This document shows positions 1 through 12,900 of a DNA stretch of 64,000 bases, piece after piece. Numbering within the stretch: the stretch's first letter is position 1; each line of letters starts with the position of its first letter. The notes under the pieces were generated by a model. That model saw only the letters and a program-made list of their open reading frames with translations. It was not told the DNA's origin and did not search any database. The translations under genes were made by a program, and so were the position numbers. This DNA comes from Phoronis australis (Eukaryota; Phoronida; Phoronidae): positions 1,538,780 through 1,602,779 of the forward strand of contig NMRA01000024.1 in the NCBI GenBank assembly GCA_002633005.1, written 5' to 3'.

Positions 1-853
1 TTCTCAACGATGATGTCAATAGGCCAGTCTACTGTGATTCGTCGAGAGAATAAAAGGGGTTTCTGATGGGGGCACATAATATGTGGGGCACAAAATGCGT
101 AGTAATTAGTTAGTGGTTGTGTGAAATAAACCAAAACAAAGATATGCTGCACATAAGTACATGTATTTAACATATCTAAAAGGCAGTTGGCTCATTTTGT
201 GGGGACTTTAAGTTCTATTCACATTCCAGTCTCACTAGGGGGCTTAGGTCAAGGATAGAGTGACTCTATTCATTAGGTCACAAAGTGAGGGTAATAATTA
301 CTATTTCTTATTGGATGACATCTCAATAGAAGAATTGAAAGCATCCAAGCTCTGTTTTTAGTTCCATTTTCTTTTTGAGTCAAGGAAACTGATGAAAACC
401 ACAAAATCAGAATAATGGAGTAAAAATTAGGACCACGTGGGTTCTTGAGTTTTAAAAATTGGTCCGCTTATAAATATAAATATATAATAAATATTTTGTC
501 AACAAAAACCCAAGCCTTGAGCTTGGAAAGTAGCTTCAAACATGGTTTTATCAGCTATTTATACGCATCACTGGCTCGCAACAGAAGCTGGGTCTGAAAG
601 ACTATGGATAAAACTCTTGTCCTGCTGGAGGATTCTGGTTCAAACGGAATGTTGAGGACATGCCTAGTGAGAAACAGATCTCTTAACTTTAAAGGAACGC
701 GTGAACAACATTTTTTGCAAGTTCAGTTCATGGTCAAAATCGATTGGCATGAAACTCTGGATAATACTGTAACAGCACTTGCCACAGGCAGTAGTTCAGC
801 AAATTCCAACAAAAATAATCTCACTCATGAAGTAATGGGTTTTGATAACTCAC
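1..853. other. Intron, left edge
   Basis: AT-rich sequence downstream of exon 43 in gene orientation. No further MyTH4 exon with usable phase is visible, so the rest of the tail lies to the left of the window. No gene recognised on the plus strand. Confidence 0.6.
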
Positions 854-969
854 TTTTCCATTGATTCTCGGAAGTACAGAAGGGCAAACTCCATCATGGA
901 GTATTTCCCATCAGGCAACATGGTTCCTGTCTGACTGACTTGGTCACTTTGGCTATCGCTGTGACCATT
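854..969 (-). CDS. MYO15A: Myosin XV exon 43 (lead-in to MyTH4-2)
   Basis: Residues 2280-2318. A Ser/Gln-rich start ([17 protein letters not shown]) leads to [17 protein letters not shown]. The latter matches YTMLEFAQKYFRDPQ, the segment that opens the second MyTH4 region of MYO15A. Acceptor TTTCAG, donor GTGAGT, phase 2 exit. The next exon is not in the window. Confidence 0.88.
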
Positions 970-3900
970 CTGAAACAGAAAGTGGGTTCACCCATACATT
1001 AATGCACTAAAAACTAAAGCTCAGGAGAAAATGAAAATATAGGAAAGTGGGATATCATTCCGTTCAAATTATTTCACTCCGTTCAAATTATTTCACTCCG
1101 TTCAAATTATTTCACTCCGTTCAAATTATTTCACTCCGTTCAAATTATTTCACTCCGTTCAAATTATTTCACTCCGTTCAAATTATTTCACTCCGTTCAA
1201 ATTATTTCACTCCGTTCAAATTAATCATTTCAAGGCAATTAGCTGAACAGTACTACACAGCTGCCAACTCAACCATTCGATAAAATTCTGACCATATACA
1301 ACAACACACTAACCCTTGGAAAATAGCAATCTCATGACTGTTTTACTTAGAATTCGTGATTGTTACCATACATACCATGCACTAATGTACGAATGATGAC
1401 TGTGAACAGGGAAAGGTGTGATTTTGAAACATGACTCAATTTCACTCTGAAAAAATGGCGTTTTCTATTCCTTCAGTGTTTTCACCCACATCGACAAAAC
1501 ACCACATTCAAAAACAGAGGATGAATTTTTTACAGCCCAGGGTTGCACGCTGTCCCCTTGTTTGAAGGATAGGACATGCAGAATCTATCACCATGTGCGT
1601 GCAACAAACGAAGTATAAATTTGGAATGTTTGTTATAGCCTAGCAAAAAGAAAAATGCACGTCTGTACATGCCCCTCCTTTAGGGACACAGTAGGAGCAC
1701 AACCACCAAACACAAACCTGATGTTTATCCATAACAACACTCCCGTAATACTTTGTAACACACAACTTAATAACAACTAGCATGCATCTGACCATGGGGG
1801 ATTATAGTCTACCCCGTAACTATTAAAAAGACCACTTAAGCAGTCTCACTACAATATTGATTATTTTAATTCATGAAATGTTTATAATGTGGTCTCAGGG
1901 ATTAACACATCACATCTGAAGTCTAGTCACAATAACTTGAACGTTGATGTCAGGAGGAGTACATAAAAACTTGTGGCAGTAAGAGGCATAGGTTATTGCC
2001 TAGGTTATCGCCTAGGTAACACCATTATTTCCGTTGATGACTAAATTTGACAGGAATACCTGCTAATCACACCAGTTCTACCTTCTTTGTTACTAAAGCA
2101 GCTGTAGACCAGCACAATGTCCATAAAAAGGCTCTTTCATGTTCACTTAACTTCAGTATGGGAAAAGTGCTGAATCAGATGTAAATCGGCAAGGGTCTTC
2201 ATCAAAAGTAAGATTTTCTGGCAGAAGATGGGTTTATTATCGCTTAAATATGAGCTGTCTGTAAAACTCAACATATATGGAATCAGAAATCCATTTGCAT
2301 GTTGTGTTATACTGAAATCAACTTTTTATTAAATATGCAGAGATCAAAAACACAAAATTTTAATTACGATCTGAACCTCTGCCCTTTCTAATTTGACCTT
2401 AAAAGTTTAACCTTAGAGTGCACACAGAAATAATAAATTACTTGGCAAAATGCCAGGTATTTGATAATCCCTACTGCATTCCACAATGAACAGCAAATGT
2501 TGCATGCTGCGTACATACCAGATTATTAATCTCAATGACCTACAATGAATCAACGAGGTAACAGACAAGGCAACTCCAGTCAAAGAAAGTCAAACATGGT
2601 AAAGAGCTTAAGGAAACTCTTGATATAGCACATATCCCATAGAAAAGACAAACAAACAAGCCCATGTAAAGATATGAACTACTCAATTTTTGACAATTCT
2701 GGCACACACAATATTAAAATTAACCGTACGACAGTGTAAAAGTCGAAGTTATGACTGTCTACGCTAAGACCAGGCGTAAAACGAGTTCCATCTGTCTATG
2801 ACTACTAGACAGTGGTCAACACACCGGAAGTTCTAAACCAGTAAGGACACTGTCATAGCTAGTACCAAAAAGTATATCATGGCTTGCACTGATCTTGTAT
2901 TTTCAATATCCACAACTATTTTTCCAGCATAAAGTTGACTCACAATTTTGTCTAATGACTCAATGACCAAACCCCACTGAGCGTATAAACTCCCGATGTC
3001 TTTCCTAATATCATTAATTTGAACTCCGGTAACCGCTTTCATAAATTTTATACGAATTGAAACTATTTTGGTTGTTTTATATGTTTTCATTTTTTCACAA
3101 TGAATAGAAACCACGCTTAAAATAATATTCTTCAATGAAAATTTCTGAAATAACCACTTACAGATTGTTCGACATCAGCGGCATGCTGAAGGGGTGGGGG
3201 TCTCTACAGAAACAACACAAAAATTGGTGTGAAACAATAACGTCAAAACAAAAACACCAGCACAAAGCAAGCAAAGCAGTTAACCATAACTTATAAAAAA
3301 TAAAATCTTTCAAGCAAGACAACTAAAATTGGAGACAGAGATATGTATCAACATTCTTGACAACTTGGGAAAATTCGATTGAATATTTTGGGTCATATAA
3401 GATTACGGAGAACAAGGACAAAAATAACGCATTTAATGGATGTCTCAGCAGGTTATCAAGTATGCTTAAGAGTAACTTAAACACTAGCTTAGTTAAAGGA
3501 AAGTAAACAGAACAAAATCTTGATATCATTGCTGTGAAATAACAAATAACAAATAAGGTCAGTGTCTTCAACAAGTTGAAGTGTGAGTTGTAGGAAGATA
3601 ATACTGTCGAAGACAATATTCAATTTCAATTAGCCAAATGCAAATTCTCAAAATTCCAAAAAAGAAATAATCACTTACATACTGAGGGACCTCATTTACA
3701 GGGGGAGGCGGTGCCTGCTTCTAGAAAATCAAGTAAAAAGTAAATGTACTTGGCGAAATCATACCAATAAACAAGTAGTTAAAAAGTAATGAAAATTGTG
3801 AACTGCAAATCATAAAGATTTAACAAAATAACAAGAAAAAAACAGAGAAAGTAACTAAACAGTACAAAAACTGAAACCATCTCCTTTTAGATAAGTGAAT

Positions 3901-6900
3901 TGCAGATAATTGTAGTCACAGCTTTGATACTGCCATTTTCTTAATATGTACTGCACCAAAACCAAAGAAGCGCCCTCTACATTCAGAACCAGTATTGACT
4001 GAGGTCACACTATTATTGACTGACCTTTTGACTTCTCCTCAACTCCACCTTGCTCAGTTTTATCACATATTCCTCTGGGAACATGCCAGCTCGGCCATGC
4101 AGGGAACCAAACAGCCAGCCTGAAACAAAACAGTTTACAATACATCTGCCTGCTGCAGGAGTTTTGGTATTTCAATTAATGTAAAACATCAAGTTTTAAA
4201 TTTAAATCATACCATACAAAACTACCTTAACTTGTACTTGTCATTCAAATTAGAAGTCATTTGTTATTTGAGGGCTTCAGGTATAAATCTTAGCTGCTGA
4301 AAACAGAGCAACTAGTTGGACTATGTAGATTGCCATTTGTCAACTAAAAGCAATTTGACTGTTCATTGAATGGGAACAGACGTACTGACTGTGCGTCCCA
4401 ACACAAGATGGAGTTACTGGTACTTGTTAAGCAGCTTTCAATTGACAGAATCTCAGAAGAAAAAATTCTACAATTACTTTTTCATCTTTCATTGTTGCGA
4501 AAGTCCACTGTTCTCAAAACATTTTCTGTTTGTAGCTACATGGCATGTATCTTTTACAAAAAAACAAGAAAAAATGAAACACGTTAACCAAATTTGTGTC
4601 CTAATTTATTGAGATTATACTACAGTACCTCTATCCATCTTCATGTCCTTGCTAGCCAGCTTAATCAAGTCTCCCTTTCTGAAGGAAAGCAGCGTGGACT
4701 CATGCGTGATGTAGTTCTTGACCGCTTTGACATACATACTGTCACGGTCAGCCTCGATACAGAAGGCGTCCACAAGATTTTTTATTTGCTTAGCCTAGAA
4801 AAAGAAAACTTATAAAGAGAAGCCGGAATTTTAAATTAAAGAGCCTTGCTCAGTTGGTGCTGAAGTCTACAGCTTAGAATATGTGAGCAAGATCAATGTC
4901 CCATATGTCATCACCAACAGCATCTTTTACAAGGTAAACTTGAACTTCACCATTGACATGCACTCACCCTATGAATCACACACAGTGAAGATACAAGTGA
5001 ATTGAGCTGTTTGGTACATTCCCATTACCTGTAGTAATGTAGCAATGCAGCAAACTTGGTAATAGTCTACACCATTACACTCCGAAGACGACATTCACGG
5101 TATCAATACCCTACATAAAACATTCACAGCACAATTACACATTATAAGACATCCACGACACCATTACACAATATAAGACAGTCAGGGTACCGTGGCTTAC
5201 CCTCGGTGTGTAGGCGGTCATCCACTCCCCGTTCAGGTTGATCTGGACAGCATTATCCTTGGGAAGCAGGACTTCCAGCACATCAGCGTATCTAATGAAA
5301 TAATGAGTAGAACGATCAATTGTAAAGGAAAATGTTGCCGAATATGTGACATCCACTTGAATGGCTTCTCAGTCTGCGCTATGTGATATGTAACATTTTT
5401 AAGAAATAATTCTGTAGCTGTGCTTCACCGTTTACTGCCTTCAGCCAAAAAATTCATTTCACATTATAAATGACTTTTCCTGAACAATGCCTTACTTGCA
5501 ATAGTCGAGAATCTCCAGCCTGTCCTCCACCAGATCTTTCTGTCGATGCAGCAGACGTATTCCAGAATGGCCGATGCTCAGATAATGGAGCTGTGGATTA
5601 CGACGACCACCCTGCAGACAAGAACGAAAACAACTTCTAGAACACTACCAAATAAAACATACATGGACTTTTACCATTACTCCCACAGTGACAGTGTTTC
5701 CCAGGCCTAATATTGTCCATGGATTGCTTGCATGGATTATTCCATGAGTCAATCATAGTACATATTTTCTCAAACAGAGAAATTAATCTTTGGGTCGTCA
5801 CACCAAAATGAAGGTAGTTCTCAATCGTTCTTGAAAACAGGAAAACATATTGGGCCTGAAGTGCTAACAAGTCCCCATTGCGGCTTGTTGGTATTTTGGG
5901 TATGGGTGCAATTCAAGGGTGTCATTCACACACAATAGGCCTTTTGAAATTGACAAGCAAGTTCTGAGAAAAGAGTTCTTCATGAACCCTAAACTCAGTC
6001 ATACAAATGTCCCGGGTGGACTGTGCAAGTAAGCACAGTTTAACAAAGAGTAAATATAGTTCTGGTTGAGATATACCATTTTATTTCCCAACCAAGAATA
6101 AAAAGACGAGAGGAATAGGAACATACGAAGCAATACACAATCTGCATAGGAGCACCACAGTGTTGCATTTGATGTACTTTTTTACCCAAATTGCCCGCCT
6201 CCATTAATCCCTAGCCAGTTTCATCAAGTCAGGGTAGTACGATCTTGGACCAAGTTTGGTGTGACATAGCCAGCACCAGAGTTTACAATCAAACAGATAA
6301 ATTGTCACAGCTCATTCTACATCAACAAGACACTTGATGTATCAAAGGTTGACACATCAGTTTTAGATGCGCTTGTCTAATCACAATCACCAATGCAACG
6401 CTTTTTTTCAACGAAGACATGATGTGATCATAAATCATTCAACACTAAGGAGCATCTTGACAAACTATGATAATATGCTAATTTAAGAAATTCAATATGG
6501 GACAAATTTAAGTAAAATTGTCTTTCAATTTTTAAGGATCGAAAAAGGTGTTGCTAGGTTTCGCCGTCACCGAACAACATTTAATGACAGTTGGGTCAAA
6601 CAAATCAGGAAGATTTTCGAAAAACTCGCATTTTATTAGAAATTTTACAAAAAAATAAAACGAAATTTCCCAAAAACTGATACATAGTTAGAAGATTAAT
6701 TACAAAACAAAATTTTCTAAAAACGCACATTTGATTAGAAACTTTACAAAATAGAATTTCTCAAAAACTCGCATTTGACAAGTAGAAACCTACAAAAAAT
6801 AAAATAATTTTTCAAAAAAACTCATATTTGGTTAGAAATTTTACAAATGAAATTTTATAAAGGATCATAATCATTTTATAAAAATATTATTTTAATTTTT

Positions 6901-9900
6901 CTAAAAAGTTTATTTGGTTAGAAACTTTACAAATTAAATAAAAGTTTCGTTTCTATGCCATATTGTGTCCCGAACAGAAAAAAAATTACAGTACATAAGC
7001 TAGAGATGACATCAGAAATACAAAATGCAACTCTATTCATTCATAAAACACACCCTGACAAACCCATGAAAAACCGTTCCATACACGTCATGTGGAGACA
7101 ACTCACATAAACAGGAAAGAGTCGGGAGAAGTAGATGGGCCACTCTCTGGCCATCTCCACCACGTTCTTCTTCACCTGGTGCCTGTGCTCCTTTGTCAGG
7201 AGGTTCTGTAAAGTTATGCCATTGTTTTCTGAAACAAAATGATGGCATCTCATTAAGACTGCTAACCATACAAGTCAAATTTGAGCAGAATCACTGGCAA
7301 GCGAGCAGAGGGGTCAAAAATTAAATTTAAGACGCCAACAATAACTGTTCGTAGCAAGATATTATAATGAATTGTGGAACAACACTGACATGCAAAATAC
7401 TCTTGCCTCATTCTTTTAACGCCAAGCAGCACTTATATGGTAAAAATTCTCCAATTTAGGACAGCATCTAAAATTTGAGACTCTGAAATTCAAGTCAAAA
7501 TTTTTCACGATTCTGAAGACTGGGACATGTGTAATTTTGACGATTGTTGTGTTACTCAAATATCGAACACTGCAGTTTGTATCAACAGAATTTGAGATAA
7601 AATCGTCATAAACACATGCAAATTAAAAGCAAAATTGGCCTTTCTCATAATTCCTGAACTTGAAACAGCCAATATTGCTTACTTCTAAAATTTTGTAATT
7701 AATAAATATCTAACTTTAAGCAAAATAATTAATTTTTCATTGTCCCAAACAGGAGAATTTTTACTGTAACTACTGTAACAGTAATAGTGATGGCCTGTAG
7801 AGGTGTCATAGAAAATTGAAAAAATGACTGGATGAAACTTTGAAAAGCAACATAATTCACAGGTACTTTGTAAAAAGAAACATTTCAGCTGTATTTAGCA
7901 ACCAGTGACAACAATGTCCCAGGCCACAGGCACAACCAACAGTTAGATAAGTTACCTAGCAACGATTTCATCCTGATTCTGTCATCTTTGTGTATTCTGA
8001 GATTGAAGTTCTCGAAGACATCGGTGACCACCTGGCAGAAAATGAGATGTACAACCAAGTTGTTCTCCAGCCTTTCACCAGGTGTAAATACCTGTAACGA
8101 GGAAAGTGATTGGTCATAATAACAAGATTGAATGGTCGTAGTTTGTTAGTAATAAGGAATCAAATTGAAATTGTATACAATTCTGTACGGAAAACAATAG
8201 CTTGAACATTGAGTCTTTATTCAATTCAAAGGCAATTAATATAAATAATTACTACATGAAGCTAAATAAAAGTTTTCATATTTAAGAATGCCGCGCTAAC
8301 CTCCTTGCGGACATTGAGAGTCCAAGGCACATTACTGTATGTATAGAATGGTCCTCCAAATGCCGGGAACAACACTGTCTTGATTCGTTCCAGATGACCG
8401 TGGTCAATAACAATGGGCACCTCGTCCTCACTCTCATCAGAGAGCATACCGTGGTCAACTACATCCACTACATTAAAATACAAGCCAAAATTGTTTTAAT
8501 AAGGAGTTATTAACATACATGTTATATTCGAGGAGTTTATTAATATTCACTACAACATAATATAATGTTATAATAGGACTTTATTAACATTTGTTACATA
8601 ATAATACATGTTATGTTAGGAGTTTGTTAACATCCACTACAACATAAAACGTGTTATACAGAGGAGCTTATTAACATGCATAACAGAATATACTGCACAT
8701 GCCATATTAAGAGTATTTTTACCATCTAATGTAACATCATATTATCTTAGACAAATAAACTAACATCTGTTACCACCTAACACCATATACTAATTGATAT
8801 CAACCTTTTCCTTACTAAGATAGGAAGTGATTTCTAGGTTTGCAATGAAGTGACAGTTTGTAATTCCTTACAATCATAGTCGACACATAACGTGTCACAA
8901 ATCAACTAGCAAAGCTTAAGTTCAGGCAACAGCAAACAGTCGGCTGTGTTTTGAAGTCCTGATACCACCCCCAACTGGACCGTTTAACAATCTGGAGAAC
9001 ATTTTCATAATTATGGCAAATGCTTGTAATCAAAATTTGATTTCTTTGATGAAAGGTAAACGGCAGACTTAAATGTTGACCTATATCTGAATCAGTTAAA
9101 GTGGCTAAGTATAAACAAGGTTCTTGTGACCAAAACAACTTTTAAGTTTCCAAGCATACTAATTCTTCCAAAACAGCACTATTGGCTTGTTGTTAAATGT
9201 TACAATTACAATTAGCAACAATTTGCCTAGACAAATCCACCATGCCACAATCTTAAACTTTCCAAGCCTGTGCTGAAACGTTCATGCCATATGCATAACC
9301 TGCAACTTAATAAGACTAGTCTGGAAATATAACGAAGTGACGGTTCTTCCAGAGTCCACAGACCACTCCTAAACTAAGCAAGGAATCAAATGAGGGCATT
9401 TTTATAACGGTTGGTGGCCAAAATCAAAAGTTGGCTTTTCACAGAAATAATGGATTCTGGGGCTTTAACCTTGGTCAGTAACCATGATGGTTGATAGAAT
9501 GGGAATAGAAAGGGCCGTCACAATAACTCTTGAAGGAAAAACACAGCACGTGCTCACAGACTCAATTTTGTTAGTGTACCCCAAGCTTCATCCCTTATGT
9601 TGGTGGCACTGAGTTTGCATTGGTCCATCGCACTAACGCTGCCCACGGTCACTTGAATGACTGGATTATTTCACCGGACAGAAAAGCCCGAAGACACAAT
9701 GCTTAGCTTTTAGCATTATGAAGATGACTCATATAGACATTGCAGGCTTACTAAAACCAATTTGAGGTGGTGATGTAGTATTCATCATCAACCCATTCAT
9801 ACCAACCTAAATGAATATGAAAGACTTAAGTAATAATGATATCGCATAACAACAGTTGATTTTCATATTAATTTAATTTGCTTTGAAGGACACGACTTAC

Positions 9901-12900
9901 CAGTTTCTGTCTGCACTATCTCAGAGTGCATGGAGGTGTGTCTGGTCTTTTCTGTTTGAACAGCATGTTCTGTGAGTGGCACTAGTGGGGGCGGAGCCAC
10001 TGGCGGAGGTGGAGGGGGTGGAGCCACTAGTGGTGGCGGAGGGGGTTGAGTCAATGGTGGAGGGGGTGGTGGCGGCGGCTGCTTGCTGAATTGTGGAGGT
10101 GGAGATTTCTTTGGTGGAGACGGTGGTTTTGGTGCTGCAGAAGAAAAGAGTGAAAACAATATACAGATTAATATATACCACTGGTGGTGTCTTCATTAAT
10201 GGCTACAATGGGTAGACCAGTTGTCATCGTGAGACTGCACAAAAACAATAAGGCATGGGGCCAGCTCCAACAAAATTGGTTTGGCTAAAACAAATATTAA
10301 TTTTCATCAAATTTTAAGATAAATTTTTGATAGAAATATTGTCTAAATTTTGACTATCTTGCTGGATGAGGAAGTTTCAAAGTTTTGAAGTGAAGACAAA
10401 TCTTTTAGGCTACTAAAAATCAATTCCCAAATGTCTATTTTATTTCAACAAAATTTCAATAACAAATGAGTGAAAAACGCAGACGTTGCACACCAGCACA
10501 GGTTAATAACGTGTCACGTTGTACATTATCTTTTTTCAAATGCATAATGTATTACGGATCAGAACAAAACAAATCAAAAATAAATATTTTTCGAGGCACG
10601 ACCACACTTCTAGAAGACAACAATTATGTCAAGCACTTCAAAACTCCTGAACAACAGAAACGTGCAATACAAAACTTATAATCAAAACAGCAGCACATCA
10701 TGTACATACTTACCAACATAATTAGAGGGATACCTTGTGACAACCATCCTCCCTTGAAGAATGAAATAACGGTTCAATTTAAAAGCCGCTTTGGTACACA
10801 CCTTATCTTTCGAGCCTCTTTCAGGCACAAGATTCACTTTGCCAAACCCATACCTAATTTCTCTCACCAAAGAATATTAAGCTAGAATACACATGCAAGA
10901 TAGTGTCATGTGCAATACTGCCAAATCTTAACTATAAGTCTATTATCATGATAATGATGTTCGGATTGCTCACCAGCTGGGCTTGAACTCATTGATTCCA
11001 CTTTACTCTTCATGTGGGACTCAAGTACACTGAGTCGCTTCATGTCAAGTTTCTTGGGGACAACTTTATCCTATTATAAGAGAAGAAAGCGTGTACCAGT
11101 TTATCTGAACTATCAGTCAAACAGAAGAAACCTACAAAACAGCACCTAGATCTAAAACAGCATGTTACAACGAAGCCACTGTCCTAAAAGGAATACAGTC
11201 TATCCAATGCTATGTAATATGTCACTGTACTTCTTTACAAGTCCTAAAAAGACAAGACCTAATCAACAAGCAAGAAAGAATTACGTAGATGCCATGTGCT
11301 GGTCACATCACATGACCAAATTGACCAGTCTAAAAAGATCTCTTTCTGTTATCCGTACACCTGCAGCCGGGAGAGATCTTGTCGGACTTAAAATAGGTCA
11401 AATGATGTGACCAATGTCTAGCTCGTAAGAAGACTTAGATTCTTATTCATACCTCGAAAATCAATAAGTAAATCAATAAAATAACACATTTCACAAAGAA
11501 ATACTTAATTTACCAAAACCACGTACCGCAGATGATAAAGCAGATGCGTCTACAGCAGGTGATGCAGAAGATTTTTCTTCACCTCCGTCGTCAAGGAGAT
11601 TTTCCTGACTTCTACGTCGAATCAACTGAACAGTCATATCGTGAAGTTCCCGTGGGGTTTTACTCCTAAAAAAAATATTTTCTGAAATTACATGTCAAGA
11701 CTAGTGTGATAGGTCCTTGCTTTCTTCATTCGAGGTCGTGGGTTCGAGTCCTACTGTGTCACACTGCAAAACCCTCGAGTCAGGTTTCTAGCTCCTAAGC
11801 TCAATTTTAACTATATATTAAGAAAGCATAAACTTATTCCAGGTGATCAGCGCAATGGGCCCAAATGCACAGCATGCGCATGTCTGGTACAAGGTGTATC
11901 AGACCGCATGCAATTACTTTTTCAAATGACACTTTCCTGATCTCCAGATGTCAGTGGTGAGTTCTTGACCAAAGCACACCGGGATTTAAAAACATTACCA
12001 TGGTCATCAGATCTTGAAATTTTGCCAAATGCGTGCACGTGTCATTTTCTAATTTGCAATTTTATTTTAGGTGTGCCACAATAAACTCTGAAGCCTCTTC
12101 TTAACTGAAGGTCTCGATGTTGTGGTTCGTAATGGTGTATAACCATATCATGATTATTAAAAAAATGCAAGACTCCTTTTACGAGAGTAAAAAGCCTAAT
12201 TTGACTTTCCTTTTCTAGCCAAGTAAACAGGCAAAATACAGCTGGCTGTAAATTCACAGCAATGATGCAGTGCTCTCAGAAGTAATAGTCTAAAACTTTG
12301 AAACTTAATGGTCCTGTAGAATTTGTATTGTATCGTATCTTAACAAGACTCTGCCTTTTATAATCTTAGTACAGAGGGATGACTGAAGCATATTTCTCAC
12401 GCATAATAATACCAGTTTCAGCACAGCACCTGTACTTAAAAGGAGATGCTATAGAGAGTGTTAGAGAGAGAACACTCTCAGGCAACAACACGTATATTTT
12501 AAGTATTACTCATAAAAAAATCAACAGGAATTGTATGGAATGCAACTTTTCATACTTCTTCCACACACACACTGAAATTACTTCTCTTCCTCAGGGCAGC
12601 AACAAACATGGCCGTTCCGTCCAGAATCTAAGTTTTGATTTAGGCCACCTACCACTATAAAATTGGTGTCAACTTCACAAAATGAGTAGACACATTGAGT
12701 GAACGAGATAACTTTCTGCACAGAAAAAAATTATCGTAGTTCGTTATACCTAGAGACTATACTGAGCACATGAAAATGACATGACGTGACAAGCCAACTT
12801 GTAGCGCCAGGTCTCAAGAACTAACGACCTGTCACTTTTTTCCAAGCCCTTAAATCAACTCCAGTTTGACTAAAGAGCAATTTGACAACAATTTCATAAT

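Noticed and set aside
604-864. 86-codon plus-strand open frame
   Set aside because: Overlaps myosin exon 43 on the opposite strand; no recognisable protein and no splice or codon support.
1047-1283. Plus-strand frame encoding repeats of [18 protein letters not shown]
   Set aside because: Produced by the 18-bp minisatellite, whose unit is a multiple of three; not a repeat protein gene.
2833-3135. 100-codon minus-strand open frame just downstream of exon 42
   Set aside because: In the gene's strand, but with no matching splice sites and no similarity to the MyTH4-FERM expected next. It is AT-rich sequence open by chance.
9540-9662. Open stretch [20 protein letters not shown] on the minus strand as a candidate exon between 33 and 34
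   Set aside because: Its phase does not connect exon 33 to exon 34, and the donor is poor. Exon 32 joins exon 34 directly in frame.
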